Shown: positions 43,891 to 52,897 of the stretch, piece by piece
How positions within the stretch are numbered: position 1 is the first letter of the stretch
Layout: the number at the start of each line of letters is the position of its first letter
NCBI GenBank assembly: GCA_041821315.1
Contig: JBGUEO010000002.1
Span: 124,001 to 188,000 of the forward strand
Source: DIGJ01 sp041821315
GTDB lineage: Bacteria > Bacillota > Clostridia > Lachnospirales > Lachnospiraceae
Direction of reading: 5' to 3'
DNA: 64,000 nt
The notes under the pieces: generated by a model
The model's database searches: none
The model's input: only the letters and a program-made list of their open reading frames with translations
What the model was told of the DNA's origin: nothing
Program-made: the position numbers and the translations under genes

Positions 43891-43967
43891 ACGAACGAAA
43901 CTACAAAAGCTGTTGTAAATAAATGATTTTATCATAATTTACAACAGCTTTTGTAGTTTTGTTCGTT
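43891..43967. terminator. Very long hairpin after transketolase (terminator or small palindromic element)
   Basis: The 30-base arm at 43891-43920 (core CTACAAAAGCTGTTGTAAAT) pairs with 43937-43966 with one G-U pair and a 16-base loop. It lies 10 bases after the transketolase stop. The stem is far longer than needed for termination, and no clean T run follows the full stem, although T4 runs lie inside the right arm. Confidence 0.65.
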
Positions 43968-44058
43968 AGAATGATTGAAATATAGATACAAATTTGTTAA
44001 AATAAAACAAGATTGATGTTTAAAATAGAGTCAAAATAGGAATCGTCGGGAGGGTTTT

Positions 44059-44982
44059 ATGATACAAACGGTTAAGATGAATTTGGATGATTCGAGAGAA
44101 CTTGCAATAATAGCAAAAGCACTTTCTGCCTCGACCAGGATTGAAATTCTAAAAAAATTAAGGCATAAAGCACTCAACATTAATGAAATGGCGGAAGTGC
44201 TAAATATTCCACCATCTTCTGCTGCACTCCATGTTAAGGTATTGGAAGAGGCAGGATTAATAAAGACTGAATTATTGCCTGGAGTACGCGGATCAATGAA
44301 GGTTTGCACTATCGCGATTGATCATATCTATGTCGAATTAAATACAGCGGATGTATTGGGTATGGATACAGAAATTATTCGGATGCCAATTGGAAGTTAC
44401 GTTGATTATAAGGCAGAACCGACCTGCGGTTTAGTGGGTGCAAAAGGACCGATTGGACAAGAAGATGAGCCACATAGCTTTTTTCATCCAGATCGTTTGG
44501 ATGCAAAGTTACTTTGGTTTGGAAAAGGATATGTAGAATACCGCTTTCCAAATCATTTTCTAAAAGGAAAGCATGATAAGCAATTAGAGCTATCAGCAGA
44601 ACTTTGTTCGGAAGATCATGAATATAATATGGAGCGTTCCTCTGATATTACGGTATGGATTAATGAGATGGAAGCTGGTACATGGACTTCTCCAAGTGAT
44701 TATGGGGGGCGAAGAGGAACTCTAAATCCAGAATGGTGGCCAGATAAAAATACACAGTATGGGGTTTTAAAGACATGGAAAATAAACGAAAATGGAACTT
44801 TTATTGACGAAGATAAAATTAATGACAATGGGATTATGTCCTATCATTTGTATGAGAAAGAATATATTTCAGTACGAATTGGAATAAAAGAGGATGCGAT
44901 TCATGTAGGTGGAATTAATATCTTTGGAGACTGTTTTGGGGATTATGCGCAAAATTTAGTTATGCGAGTTTCTTATGAATAA
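44059..44982 (+). CDS. ArsR-like two-domain regulator (COG4189 type)
   Basis: A 307-residue protein. Residues 10-80 form an ArsR-type winged helix (AIIAKALSASTRIEILKKL, then LNIPPSSAALHVKVLEEAGLI). The remaining 220 residues look like a beta-rich ligand-binding domain with many aromatic residues (WTSPSDYGGRRG, NPEWWPDKNTQYG), which suggests sugar binding. It lies just upstream of galK in the same direction, separated by a terminator, so it may sense a sugar and act on the gal operon or elsewhere. GGGAGGG precedes the ATG. Confidence 0.82.
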   Translation: MIQTVKMNLDDSRELAIIAKALSASTRIEILKKLRHKALNINEMAEVLNIPPSSAALHVKVLEEAGLIKTELLPGVRGSMKVCTIAIDHIYVELNTADVLGMDTEIIRMPIGSYVDYKAEPTCGLVGAKGPIGQEDEPHSFFHPDRLDAKLLWFGKGYVEYRFPNHFLKGKHDKQLELSAELCSEDHEYNMERSSDITVWINEMEAGTWTSPSDYGGRRGTLNPEWWPDKNTQYGVLKTWKINENGTFIDEDKINDNGIMSYHLYEKEYISVRIGIKEDAIHVGGINIFGDCFGDYAQNLVMRVSYE

Positions 44983-45002
44983 TGAAAAAAGTACCACAAA
45001 TA

Positions 45003-45041
45003 AAAGGTAAAGAATTTCTACTGAAAATTCTTTACTTTTTA
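45003..45041 (+). terminator. Terminator after ArsR-like regulator
   Basis: AAAGGTAAAGAATTT (45003-45017) pairs with AAATTCTTTACTTTT (45025-45039) with one G-U pair; the right arm ends in a T run. Confidence 0.88.
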
Positions 45042-45136
45042 TTTATTTCATGATAGGATAAAAGAAACAATATAATTGTAATATAACATAAAATATAGAA
45101 CTAAAAAAATAAGATGAAACCTTAAGGAGGATCCAA

Positions 45137-46300
45137 ATGAAACAGACTGTATTAAACAAGTTTCAAGAAGTTTTTGGAAGGGAAGGAGAGGGAAAGGTTT
45201 TTTTCGCTCCAGGACGTGTAAATCTAATCGGTGAACACACTGATTATAATGGGGGTCATGTCTTTCCCTGTGCCTTGACGATTGGTAGTTATGCGGTTGC
45301 AAGGATCAGAGACGACAAGCAACTTCGTTTTTATTCAATGAATTTTGAGGAATTAGGAGTAATAACATCTTCGATTGAAAATCTTACGTATCGGTCAGAA
45401 GATAATTGGACGAATTACCCAAAGGGTGTGATTTGGGCAATGCGTGAAAAGGGATTTTCTATTGATTCAGGCTTGGATATTTTATATTTTGGAACAATTC
45501 CAAATGGGTCAGGCTTGTCTTCATCTGCTTCAATCGAAGTGTTAACGGGTTACATTGTGAAAAATCTTTTTCATATTGATGTCGATTTGATTCAACTTGC
45601 AGTGATTGGGCAGTATGCAGAAAACAAATTTAATGGTATTAACTGTGGTATTATGGATCAATTTGCAGTTGCAATGGGAAAAGAAAATAATGCAATATTT
45701 TTAGATACCGCAGATTTGAGTTTTGAGTATGCACCGATCAAATTAAAAAACCAAAAAATTGTCATTTTAAATACAAATAAAAAAAGAGGACTTGGTGACT
45801 CCAAGTATAACGAACGAAGGAGCGAATGTGAAGAAGCATTAAGAGAATTACAGTCCGTTGTTTCGGTTCAATCCCTTGGTGAATTAAGTGAGGCTCAGTT
45901 TGAAGAATGTAAGGGTGCTATTACTCGTCCAGTTTGCAGAATGCGCGCAAAGCATGCGGTATATGAGAATCAACGAACCATACAGGCAGTAGCGGCGCTA
46001 AAGGCTGGTGACCTTAATTTATTTGGTAAACTTATGAATGCTTCTCATGATTCCCTGCGAGATGATTATGAAGTAACTGGGATTGAGTTGGATACTTTGG
46101 TAGAAGAAGCTTTGAAACAAAAAGGTGTGATTGGTGCAAGGATGACGGGTGCAGGATTTGGAGGATGCGCAGTCAGTATTGTGGAATCGAGTGAAGTGGA
46201 TACATTCATTGAGAATGTTGGTAAAGCTTACAAAAAAAGAATTGGATATGCAGCTGATTTTTATGTTGTATCGGTTGGAAACGGTCCTACTTGTTTATAG
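45137..46300 (+). CDS. galK: Galactokinase
   Basis: A 387-residue GHMP kinase that phosphorylates alpha-galactose at C1. The galactose signature GRVNLIGEHTDYNGG lies near residue 30, the ATP loop is PNGSGLSSSAS, the catalytic Asp is in CGIMDQFAV, and GARMTGAGFGGCAVS is the third motif. AAGGAGG precedes the ATG. First gene of a galK-galE-galT operon. Confidence 0.97.
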   Translation: MKQTVLNKFQEVFGREGEGKVFFAPGRVNLIGEHTDYNGGHVFPCALTIGSYAVARIRDDKQLRFYSMNFEELGVITSSIENLTYRSEDNWTNYPKGVIWAMREKGFSIDSGLDILYFGTIPNGSGLSSSASIEVLTGYIVKNLFHIDVDLIQLAVIGQYAENKFNGINCGIMDQFAVAMGKENNAIFLDTADLSFEYAPIKLKNQKIVILNTNKKRGLGDSKYNERRSECEEALRELQSVVSVQSLGELSEAQFEECKGAITRPVCRMRAKHAVYENQRTIQAVAALKAGDLNLFGKLMNASHDSLRDDYEVTGIELDTLVEEALKQKGVIGARMTGAGFGGCAVSIVESSEVDTFIENVGKAYKKRIGYAADFYVVSVGNGPTCL

Positions 46301-46375
46301 AAAAAGGTGTTTTGTAAGAAACTATAAAAATGAAACCAATAAAAATATGAGAATGATAGGAAGCGAGGAGAAAAA

Positions 46376-47362
46376 ATGGCTATATTAGTATTAGGAGGAG
46401 CAGGTTATATTGGCTCACATACAGTATATGAATTAATTGGTATGGGTGAGGATGTTGTTATTATTGACAATTTGCAGACAGGGTATCGCGAGGCAATTCA
46501 TCCAAAGGCTCGATTTTACGAGGGTGATATTCGAGATCGTGCATTTTTAGATTCGGTGTTTGAAAAAGAAAAAATTGATGCAGTGATTCACTTTGCTGCA
46601 AGCTCTTTGGTTGGAGAGAGTGTTACAAATCCTCTGAAATATTATGATAATAATCTGTGTGGTACGAAAGTTTTACTCGATGCGATTGTCTCTCATGGGA
46701 TTGATAAAATTGTTTTTTCTTCGACAGCAGCTACTTATGGGGAGCCGGAACGTATTCCTATTTTGGAGACGGATCGTACACTTCCGACAAATCCATATGG
46801 TGAGACAAAGCTTTCCATGGAGAAAATGTTTCAATGGGTTGGAAATGCACATGGTCTTCGATTTGTGTCATTGCGTTATTTTAATGCTTGTGGTGCCCAT
46901 GTAAGTGGGAAAATTGGGGAAGCACATAATCCAGAATCTCATCTTATCCCACTGATTCTACAGGTTCCGAACAACCAAAGAGAATCAATCTCTGTATTTG
47001 GGGATGATTATGAAACAAAAGACGGTACTTGTGTACGTGATTATATTCATGTAACCGATCTTGCAAAAGCACATATTCTGGCGGTTGAATATTTAAAAAA
47101 AGGGATGGAGAGCAATATTTTTAATCTTGGAAATGGTGTTGGATTTACAGTCAATGAAGTTATCGAGACAGCGAGAAGGGTTACTAAACATCCGATTCCA
47201 GCGGTTATATCCCCAAGAAGAGCAGGCGATCCAGCACAGCTAATCGCATCAAGTGAAAAAGCAAAGGAAGTCCTTTTATGGGAACCTGTACATAATAATA
47301 TAGAAGAAATAATTGCATCGGCATGGAACTGGCACAAAAATCATCCGAAGGGATATTGCTAA
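46376..47362 (+). CDS. galE: UDP-glucose 4-epimerase
   Basis: A 328-residue short-chain dehydrogenase-type epimerase interconverting UDP-galactose and UDP-glucose. The NAD motif is GGAGYIGSHT, the catalytic residues are Ser in FSSTAATYG and YGETK (Tyr and Lys), and LRYFNACGAH follows. AGCGAGGAG precedes the ATG. The end lies 14 bases before the galT start. Confidence 0.97.
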   Translation: MAILVLGGAGYIGSHTVYELIGMGEDVVIIDNLQTGYREAIHPKARFYEGDIRDRAFLDSVFEKEKIDAVIHFAASSLVGESVTNPLKYYDNNLCGTKVLLDAIVSHGIDKIVFSSTAATYGEPERIPILETDRTLPTNPYGETKLSMEKMFQWVGNAHGLRFVSLRYFNACGAHVSGKIGEAHNPESHLIPLILQVPNNQRESISVFGDDYETKDGTCVRDYIHVTDLAKAHILAVEYLKKGMESNIFNLGNGVGFTVNEVIETARRVTKHPIPAVISPRRAGDPAQLIASSEKAKEVLLWEPVHNNIEEIIASAWNWHKNHPKGYC

Positions 47363-47376
47363 GAGAAAGGAGTATC

Positions 47377-48876
47377 ATGGAATTTACTACGATATGTGAA
47401 AATATTGGTGCGTTAGTAGATTATGGGATTACTTGTGGTCTACTAGCAAAAGAAGATAAAATCTATACAACCAATCAATTATTAGAAATTTTATTACTTG
47501 ATGATTACCAGGAAGTTACACGAGAAAAAAAAGATTTAGATAAGATACTAAAAGAATTACTTGATTATGCATGTCTGAAAGGTATTATAGAAGATACTAT
47601 CACCGAACGGGATTTGTTTGATACGAAATTAATGAACACATTGGTGCCAAAACCAAGTCAAGTAATCAAAGAGTTTGAACGACGCTATGCATCTTCACCA
47701 AAAGATGCTACGGATTATTACTTTAAATTAAGTCAAGATAGTGATTATATTCGCCGATATCGTATTCGAAAGGATAAAAAATGGACGGTGGATACCGAAT
47801 ATGGAATAATGGATATTACAATTAATTTATCTAAGCCGGAAAAAGATCCAAAGGCGATTGCAGCAGCTAAGAATGCCAAACAAAGTGGGTATCCAAGCTG
47901 TTTGCTATGTAAGGAAAATGAGGGATATGCTGGGCGTATGAATCATCCAGCAAGGCAAAATCATCGAATTATTCCAGTTAGCATCAATGAACAAGACTGG
48001 GGATTTCAGTACTCACCTTATGTGTATTACAATGAACATTGCATCGTATTTAATGGTAAACATACACCAATGAAGATAAATAAAGAAGCATTTCGTAAAC
48101 TTTTTGATTTTGTAAAACAATTTCCACATTATTTTGTTGGTTCAAATGCGGATCTTCCAATTGTAGGGGGATCGATTTTAAGTCACGATCATTTTCAAGG
48201 TGGCAACTATTTGTTTGCGATGGCAAAAGCAAGTATAGAAGAAAATTTTACAATAAAGGGGTTTGAAGAGATAGAGGTTGGTATTGTGAAATGGCCAATG
48301 TCTGTAATTCGCTTGAGAGGAACCAATGACTTGCGTTTAATTGACCTTGGTAATCATATTTTAAATGCATGGAGAGTATATACGGATGAAGAAGCTATGA
48401 TATTTGCAAAGACAGAGGATGAAGAACATAATACGATAACACCTATAGCAAGGAAAGTAGAGGATATCTACGAGTTAGATTTGGTATTGCGAAACAACCT
48501 GACAACGAAAGAACATCCACTTGGACTCTATCATCCGCATGCAGAGCTTCATCATATAAAGAAAGAAAATATAGGCTTGATTGAAGTTATGGGTCTTGCT
48601 GTGCTCCCAGCACGGCTCAAAGATGAAATGGAACTTCTATCTGAGTACATCGTTACGGGAAAAGATATTCGCAGTAATGAAATCCTTAAAAAACATGCGG
48701 ATTGGGCAGAAGAAATCAAGGGAAAATATCCAAAAATCAGCAAAGAAAATGTAGCTGAAATCTTGGAACAAGAAATTGGTAAGGTATTTTGCACCGTCTT
48801 GGAACATGCGGGAGTTTTTTGCCGAGATGAAAGTGGTAGGCATGCGTTTCGCCGTTTTATCCGCTGCATCGAGTAG
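47377..48876 (+). CDS. galT: UDP-glucose-hexose-1-phosphate uridylyltransferase, Firmicutes type
   Basis: A 499-residue GalT of the Gram-positive (family 2) type, longer than and unlike the E. coli enzyme. RMNHPARQNHRIIPVSIN, GSILSHDHFQGGNY and the Cys pair region SCLLCKENEGYAGR are characteristic. It transfers UMP from UDP-glucose to galactose 1-phosphate. The frame opens at 47323 in galE, but AGAAAGGAG sets the ATG at 47377. Last gene of the gal operon; no clear terminator follows. Confidence 0.95.
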   Translation: MEFTTICENIGALVDYGITCGLLAKEDKIYTTNQLLEILLLDDYQEVTREKKDLDKILKELLDYACLKGIIEDTITERDLFDTKLMNTLVPKPSQVIKEFERRYASSPKDATDYYFKLSQDSDYIRRYRIRKDKKWTVDTEYGIMDITINLSKPEKDPKAIAAAKNAKQSGYPSCLLCKENEGYAGRMNHPARQNHRIIPVSINEQDWGFQYSPYVYYNEHCIVFNGKHTPMKINKEAFRKLFDFVKQFPHYFVGSNADLPIVGGSILSHDHFQGGNYLFAMAKASIEENFTIKGFEEIEVGIVKWPMSVIRLRGTNDLRLIDLGNHILNAWRVYTDEEAMIFAKTEDEEHNTITPIARKVEDIYELDLVLRNNLTTKEHPLGLYHPHAELHHIKKENIGLIEVMGLAVLPARLKDEMELLSEYIVTGKDIRSNEILKKHADWAEEIKGKYPKISKENVAEILEQEIGKVFCTVLEHAGVFCRDESGRHAFRRFIRCIE

Positions 48877-48915
48877 AAACTATCGTTCATTAAATTAAAT
48901 TGCTGTAAAAATGAA

Positions 48916-48944
48916 TTGACATTTTTTTTATTTCACAGTATGGT
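48916..48944 (+). promoter_or_regulatory. Promoter of DUF4234 gene
   Basis: TTGACA at 48916-48921 and TATGGT at 48939-48944 with a 17-base spacer, about 48 bases before the ATG. Confidence 0.6.
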
Positions 48945-48991
48945 TATAGTGCATTATATTAATAGTAAGATAGGTAAATGGGAGGATTTAA

Positions 48992-49333
48992 ATGAAACAA
49001 AGAGACATTGCAGTAGGTATTATTTTGACAATTGTAACCTGTGGAATCTATGGTATTTATTGGTTTGTGGTATTGACCGACGATATCATTTCTGCAAGTG
49101 AAGAGAATTTCACTTCAGGAGTAATTTGTTTTATATTGACAGTAATAACTTGTGGAATTTATGGAATTTACTGGGCGTATAGAATGGGTCAACTTATCCA
49201 GACAGCAAAGATTAGGCACAATATGCCAGCAGGAAGCGACATGTCAGTTGGATATTTAATTATTGAAATATTAGGTCTTAATATTATTAACTTAGCATTG
49301 ATGCAAAATGAAATCAATCATATGTACGTTTAG
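48992..49333 (+). CDS. DUF4234 membrane protein
   Basis: A 113-residue membrane protein of the DUF4234 type. It has an internal duplication: ILTIVTCGIYGIYW at about residues 11-24 and ILTVITCGIYGIYW at about 48-61, each a membrane segment, followed by a third hydrophobic stretch near the C-terminus. Function unknown. GGGAGG precedes the ATG. A DUF2752 gene follows at once, as is common for this family. Confidence 0.85.
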   Translation: MKQRDIAVGIILTIVTCGIYGIYWFVVLTDDIISASEENFTSGVICFILTVITCGIYGIYWAYRMGQLIQTAKIRHNMPAGSDMSVGYLIIEILGLNIINLALMQNEINHMYV

Positions 49334-49334
49334 T

Positions 49335-49727
49335 ATGAAAAAAAGAGTATGTAAACTTATCATAGCCCTAACCTTAAGTCTTTTATTAGGGTTGGGCTAT
49401 GCCTTTTTCGTTGTAAAAACAGGAATTGCTATTCCTTGTATGTTTCATCTATTTACGGGGTTCTATTGCCCAGGGTGTGGTACGTCGAGAATGTGTATTG
49501 CAATCATTCAAGGCGATTTTTACCATGCATTTTATTATAATCCATTCATTTTTTGCATCATCCCGTTGTTTGGGTTTTATATAGTTCGGCAGACAATCAA
49601 TTATATAAAAGGAGTGAAGTGGCAAATGAGTACGTGGGAGTTGATTCTTTGGAAGAGTTTCGTAGTTCTATTGATTTTATATGGTATTATAAGAAATTTA
49701 CCGGGAATGGATGTACTTCGACCATAA
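49335..49727 (+). CDS. DUF2752 membrane protein
   Basis: A 130-residue membrane protein. The DUF2752 signature is clear: CMFHLFTGFYCPGCGTSRMC, then GDFYHAFYYNPFIF, with three hydrophobic segments. The cysteine pair in CPGC is conserved in the family; function is unknown. The frame is open from 49308, but the ATG one base after the DUF4234 stop gives the usual N-terminus; no strong ribosome binding site is seen, so translation is probably coupled to the preceding gene. Confidence 0.82.
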   Translation: MKKRVCKLIIALTLSLLLGLGYAFFVVKTGIAIPCMFHLFTGFYCPGCGTSRMCIAIIQGDFYHAFYYNPFIFCIIPLFGFYIVRQTINYIKGVKWQMSTWELILWKSFVVLLILYGIIRNLPGMDVLRP

Positions 49728-49839
49728 ATTTTCGAAAATGAAGAAGCCTATAAATTGATTTACAATATTATGGAAATAAATGAAAAATATGTAAAAAATG
49801 AAAAATATCAAAAAATATTCTGCAAAATTCAAAAAAAGA

Positions 49840-49889
49840 TTGTGGAATTTCACTTTTTCGAGTAAAATAGTATATTATATACTATTTTA
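49840..49889 (+). promoter_or_regulatory. Promoter with 27-bp palindrome over -10 and start site
   Basis: TTGTGG at 49840-49845 and TAAAAT at 49863-49868 are 17 bases apart. A perfect palindrome, TAAAATAGTATA-TTA-TATACTATTTTA, spans 49863-49889, covering the -10 box and the expected start near 49875 and ending where the ribosome binding site GGAGGAG begins. It fits a repressor operator; an RNA hairpin near the ribosome binding site is the alternative. Confidence 0.6.
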
Positions 49890-49902
49890 GGAGGAGCCTG
49901 TT

Positions 49903-50940
49903 ATGATTGTACAAAAGAATGGAACAATCGATCGAACGAGTTTGGAAGTGGAAGATATTATTGATATCAACACCTTACAGAAGTTTTTAGATAATTTTGC
50001 GCTTGGAATGAATTGTGCGGCAGTGGCGGTGAATCGAAAGGGCGAGGAAATTACGAAGCCGAGTTATTATCGTCAATTTTGTAGTAATTATATTCATAAA
50101 ACGGCGCTTGGCGATAAGCGTTGTGCGGAATGTCATAATCAGATGGGAGAAGAAGCGGTTCGGAATGGAAGCACATTTACTGGAACGTGTCATGCTGGGC
50201 TTATTGATTTTAGTGCTCCAATTATAATTCAGGGAGAACATATAGGTACGGTTCTTGGAGGACAGATTTTAGATAAAGAACCAGTGGAGAAGCAAATTCG
50301 AACGGTAGCAAACGAACTTAATATTTCAGAAAATGAACTTTGGGAATCTGCAAAAAAAATAGACATTGTAGATCGAAAAAACATTGAAGCTTCGGCTGAA
50401 GTTTTAAGCATTGTAGTGAATACACTTGCACAAGATGGATATAAGAGATTGGAAACGCAGATGGTAACCAAAGAGTTAGTGGAAAACTTTATTCAAATTT
50501 CGCAAACGGTAGAGATGCTTGCAGAGTCAGCGCAAAATATTACATATAACCAGCATACCTTATCTGATAAAATTACGAAAATAAATACGGTAACAAATGA
50601 AATTACGGAAGTACTTCGGTCGATAAGTAGAGTTGCAGATAAAACAAAGTTAATTGGATTAAATGCCTCGATTGAAGCTGCCAGATTAGGGAATGATGGA
50701 AGAGGATTTTCAGTAGTGGCGAAGGAAATACAAAATTTGTCGGAACATTCAAAAAAAACTGCAATGCAGGTGAATGAGTTAAATGCGCAGATAAGTAGTA
50801 ATATAACAGATACTATGGGAGATGCAAAACGTACTTTGGAAGTTACGGAAGATCAGTCAGCGGCTATGGAAGAGTTATCGGCTACCGTTCAAAATTCAGT
50901 TGAACTAGCTGAACAATTAAAAGAGTTATTTCAAATTTAA
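49903..50940 (+). CDS. Soluble chemoreceptor-like protein with PocR sensory domain
   Basis: A 345-residue cytoplasmic protein with no membrane segment. Residues 20-180 form a PocR domain (FCSNYIHKTALGDKRCAECH, then TGTCHAGLIDFSAPIIIQGE and GTVLGGQIL), which in relatives senses small molecules such as diols or hydrocarbons; conserved cysteines suggest metal or redox binding. The C-terminal part is a short methyl-accepting-type coiled coil with the tip ADKTKLIGLNASIEAARLG and GFSVVAKEIQNLSEHS, the CheA/CheW contact region. It could feed a cytoplasmic chemotaxis array; no chemotaxis genes are nearby. Confidence 0.9.
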   Translation: MIVQKNGTIDRTSLEVEDIIDINTLQKFLDNFALGMNCAAVAVNRKGEEITKPSYYRQFCSNYIHKTALGDKRCAECHNQMGEEAVRNGSTFTGTCHAGLIDFSAPIIIQGEHIGTVLGGQILDKEPVEKQIRTVANELNISENELWESAKKIDIVDRKNIEASAEVLSIVVNTLAQDGYKRLETQMVTKELVENFIQISQTVEMLAESAQNITYNQHTLSDKITKINTVTNEITEVLRSISRVADKTKLIGLNASIEAARLGNDGRGFSVVAKEIQNLSEHSKKTAMQVNELNAQISSNITDTMGDAKRTLEVTEDQSAAMEELSATVQNSVELAEQLKELFQI

Positions 50941-50954
50941 TATAATGTATAATT

Positions 50955-50987
50955 TAAGGGGATACTTGACAAAAGTATCCCCTTTGT
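50955..50987 (+). terminator. Terminator after PocR chemoreceptor
   Basis: AAGGGGATACTT (50956-50967) pairs with AAGTATCCCCTT (50973-50984), 12 bp with a 5-base loop; the T run is short (TTTG). Confidence 0.8.
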
Positions 50988-51111
50988 ATGTAAAAAACAA
51001 AAGTATTCTATGAATAAAAATGCTTTGAAATATAGACAAATATAGGGGAATGTTATATGATAAAGAACATAATAGTCTGGAAGGATTAGAAGCAGAGAAA
51101 GGATATACAGA

Positions 51112-52881
51112 ATGAAAAAAATGATTGAATGCATAAAAGATGAGGTGACACAAGCGTTTATTCAGGCAGGGTATGATAAAAAATATGCTATGGTAAAACG
51201 CTCGGATCGGCCGGATCTTTGTCAATATCAGTGCAACGGAGCTTTAGCGGCAGCGAAAGAATATAAATGTGCTCCAATCATGATTGCAAATGGTGTAGTT
51301 GAGCAATTAAAAGAAAGTAAGAACTTTCGAGAAGTCGTAGCAATTGCACCTGGTTTTATAAATATTAGTTTGAGCGAACATTATATTGCAGATTATGTCA
51401 ATGAAATGAAAGCGGGTAACATGTTTGGTATGGATACACCAGAGACACCAATGACGATTATTGTTGATTATGGTGGCCCTAATATTGCTAAGCCACTTCA
51501 TGTTGGGCATCTTCGTGCGGCTGTTATTGGTGAAAGTGTAAAGCGTATCGGAAAATTTATGGGGCATAAGATGGTGGGGGATGCACACCTTGGTGATTGG
51601 GGTCTTCAGATGGGACTTATCATTACGGAATTGAAGCACCGCAAACCAGAGCTTCCTTATTTTGATGAAAATTTCATGGGAGACTATCCGATGGAAGCAC
51701 CCTTTACGATGACAGAATTAGAGGAAATTTACCCATTTGCAAGCGGTTATTCAAAAGAGCATGAGGAGTATAAGGAAGAAGCAAGGAATAATACATTCCG
51801 TCTTCAAAAAGGAGACAGAGGGTATACTGCACTTTGGAAGCATATTTGTAATGTTTCGATTCAAGATCTTAAGCGTAATTATAAGAAATTGAATGTATCA
51901 TTTGAGCTTTGGAATGGAGAAAGCGATGTAGAAACACTTATTCCAGAATTAGTACAGTATATGAAGGAACATAAGTATGCATATATAAGCGAAGGAGCTT
52001 TGGTTGTTGACGTAAAGGAAGAGACCGATACAAAAGAAGTGCCACCTTGTATGATTTTAAAATCCGATGGTTCTGCATTGTATAATACAACAGATTTGGC
52101 AACAATTGTTGATCGTGTGAAAAAGTACAATCCAGGAGCAATTAAATATGTGGTTGATAAGCGTCAAGGGCTTTATTTTGAACAAGTTTTTCGTTGTGCA
52201 AGAAAAACAAAATTGGTAAAAGATGAAATGGAACTTACTTTCTTGGGATTTGGCACGATGAATGGAAAAGATGGAAAACCATTTAAAACAAGAGAAGGCG
52301 GAGTTCTTCGTCTGGAATATCTTATTCAGGATGTCACAGAAGCAGTTTATCAAAAAATATGTGAAAATAGAGATATACAAGAAGAGGAAGCACGAGAAAT
52401 TGCAAAAAAGGTTGCAGTTGCAGCAATTAAATATGGAGATCTTTCGAATCAGGCAGCAAAGGACTATATTTTTGATATGGAACGATTTACTTCCTTTGAA
52501 GGAAATACAGGACCATATATTTTATATACAATTGTTCGAATTAAATCCATTTTAAATAAATATAAGGAATTAAAGGGAAGCATCCAATCGGATGTTGTCA
52601 TTGCCCCGGCAAAAACAAATAGTGAGAATGAATTAATGCTAGAACTTGCTAAGTTGAATGAAACGGTTGAAGTTGCATTTTTGGAAAATGCACCACATAG
52701 AGTCTGCCAGTATGTCTATGATTTGGCAAATGCATTGAATCGTTTTTATCATGAAAATAAAATTATTGCAGAAAAAGATGAAAAACAGCAGAGGTCATGG
52801 ATTGCATTAATTGAATATACATTAGCGGTTTTGAACCAATGCATTGATTTGCTTGCGATTGAAGCACCAGATCGCATGTAA
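51112..52881 (+). CDS. argS: Arginyl-tRNA synthetase
   Basis: A 589-residue class I aminoacyl-tRNA synthetase. GPNIAKPLHVGHLRAAVIGES holds the HIGH-type motif (HVGH), and the KMSK position is degenerate (GKPFKTREGG), as is common in ArgRS. The N-terminal additional domain and the C-terminal anticodon domain (MELTFLGFGTM to the DALRM-like end FYHENKII) are present. AAAGGA precedes the ATG. An ATPase gene starts 16 bases after the stop. Confidence 0.95.
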   Translation: MKKMIECIKDEVTQAFIQAGYDKKYAMVKRSDRPDLCQYQCNGALAAAKEYKCAPIMIANGVVEQLKESKNFREVVAIAPGFINISLSEHYIADYVNEMKAGNMFGMDTPETPMTIIVDYGGPNIAKPLHVGHLRAAVIGESVKRIGKFMGHKMVGDAHLGDWGLQMGLIITELKHRKPELPYFDENFMGDYPMEAPFTMTELEEIYPFASGYSKEHEEYKEEARNNTFRLQKGDRGYTALWKHICNVSIQDLKRNYKKLNVSFELWNGESDVETLIPELVQYMKEHKYAYISEGALVVDVKEETDTKEVPPCMILKSDGSALYNTTDLATIVDRVKKYNPGAIKYVVDKRQGLYFEQVFRCARKTKLVKDEMELTFLGFGTMNGKDGKPFKTREGGVLRLEYLIQDVTEAVYQKICENRDIQEEEAREIAKKVAVAAIKYGDLSNQAAKDYIFDMERFTSFEGNTGPYILYTIVRIKSILNKYKELKGSIQSDVVIAPAKTNSENELMLELAKLNETVEVAFLENAPHRVCQYVYDLANALNRFYHENKIIAEKDEKQQRSWIALIEYTLAVLNQCIDLLAIEAPDRM

Positions 52882-52897
52882 GGAGAGGAAGACAATC

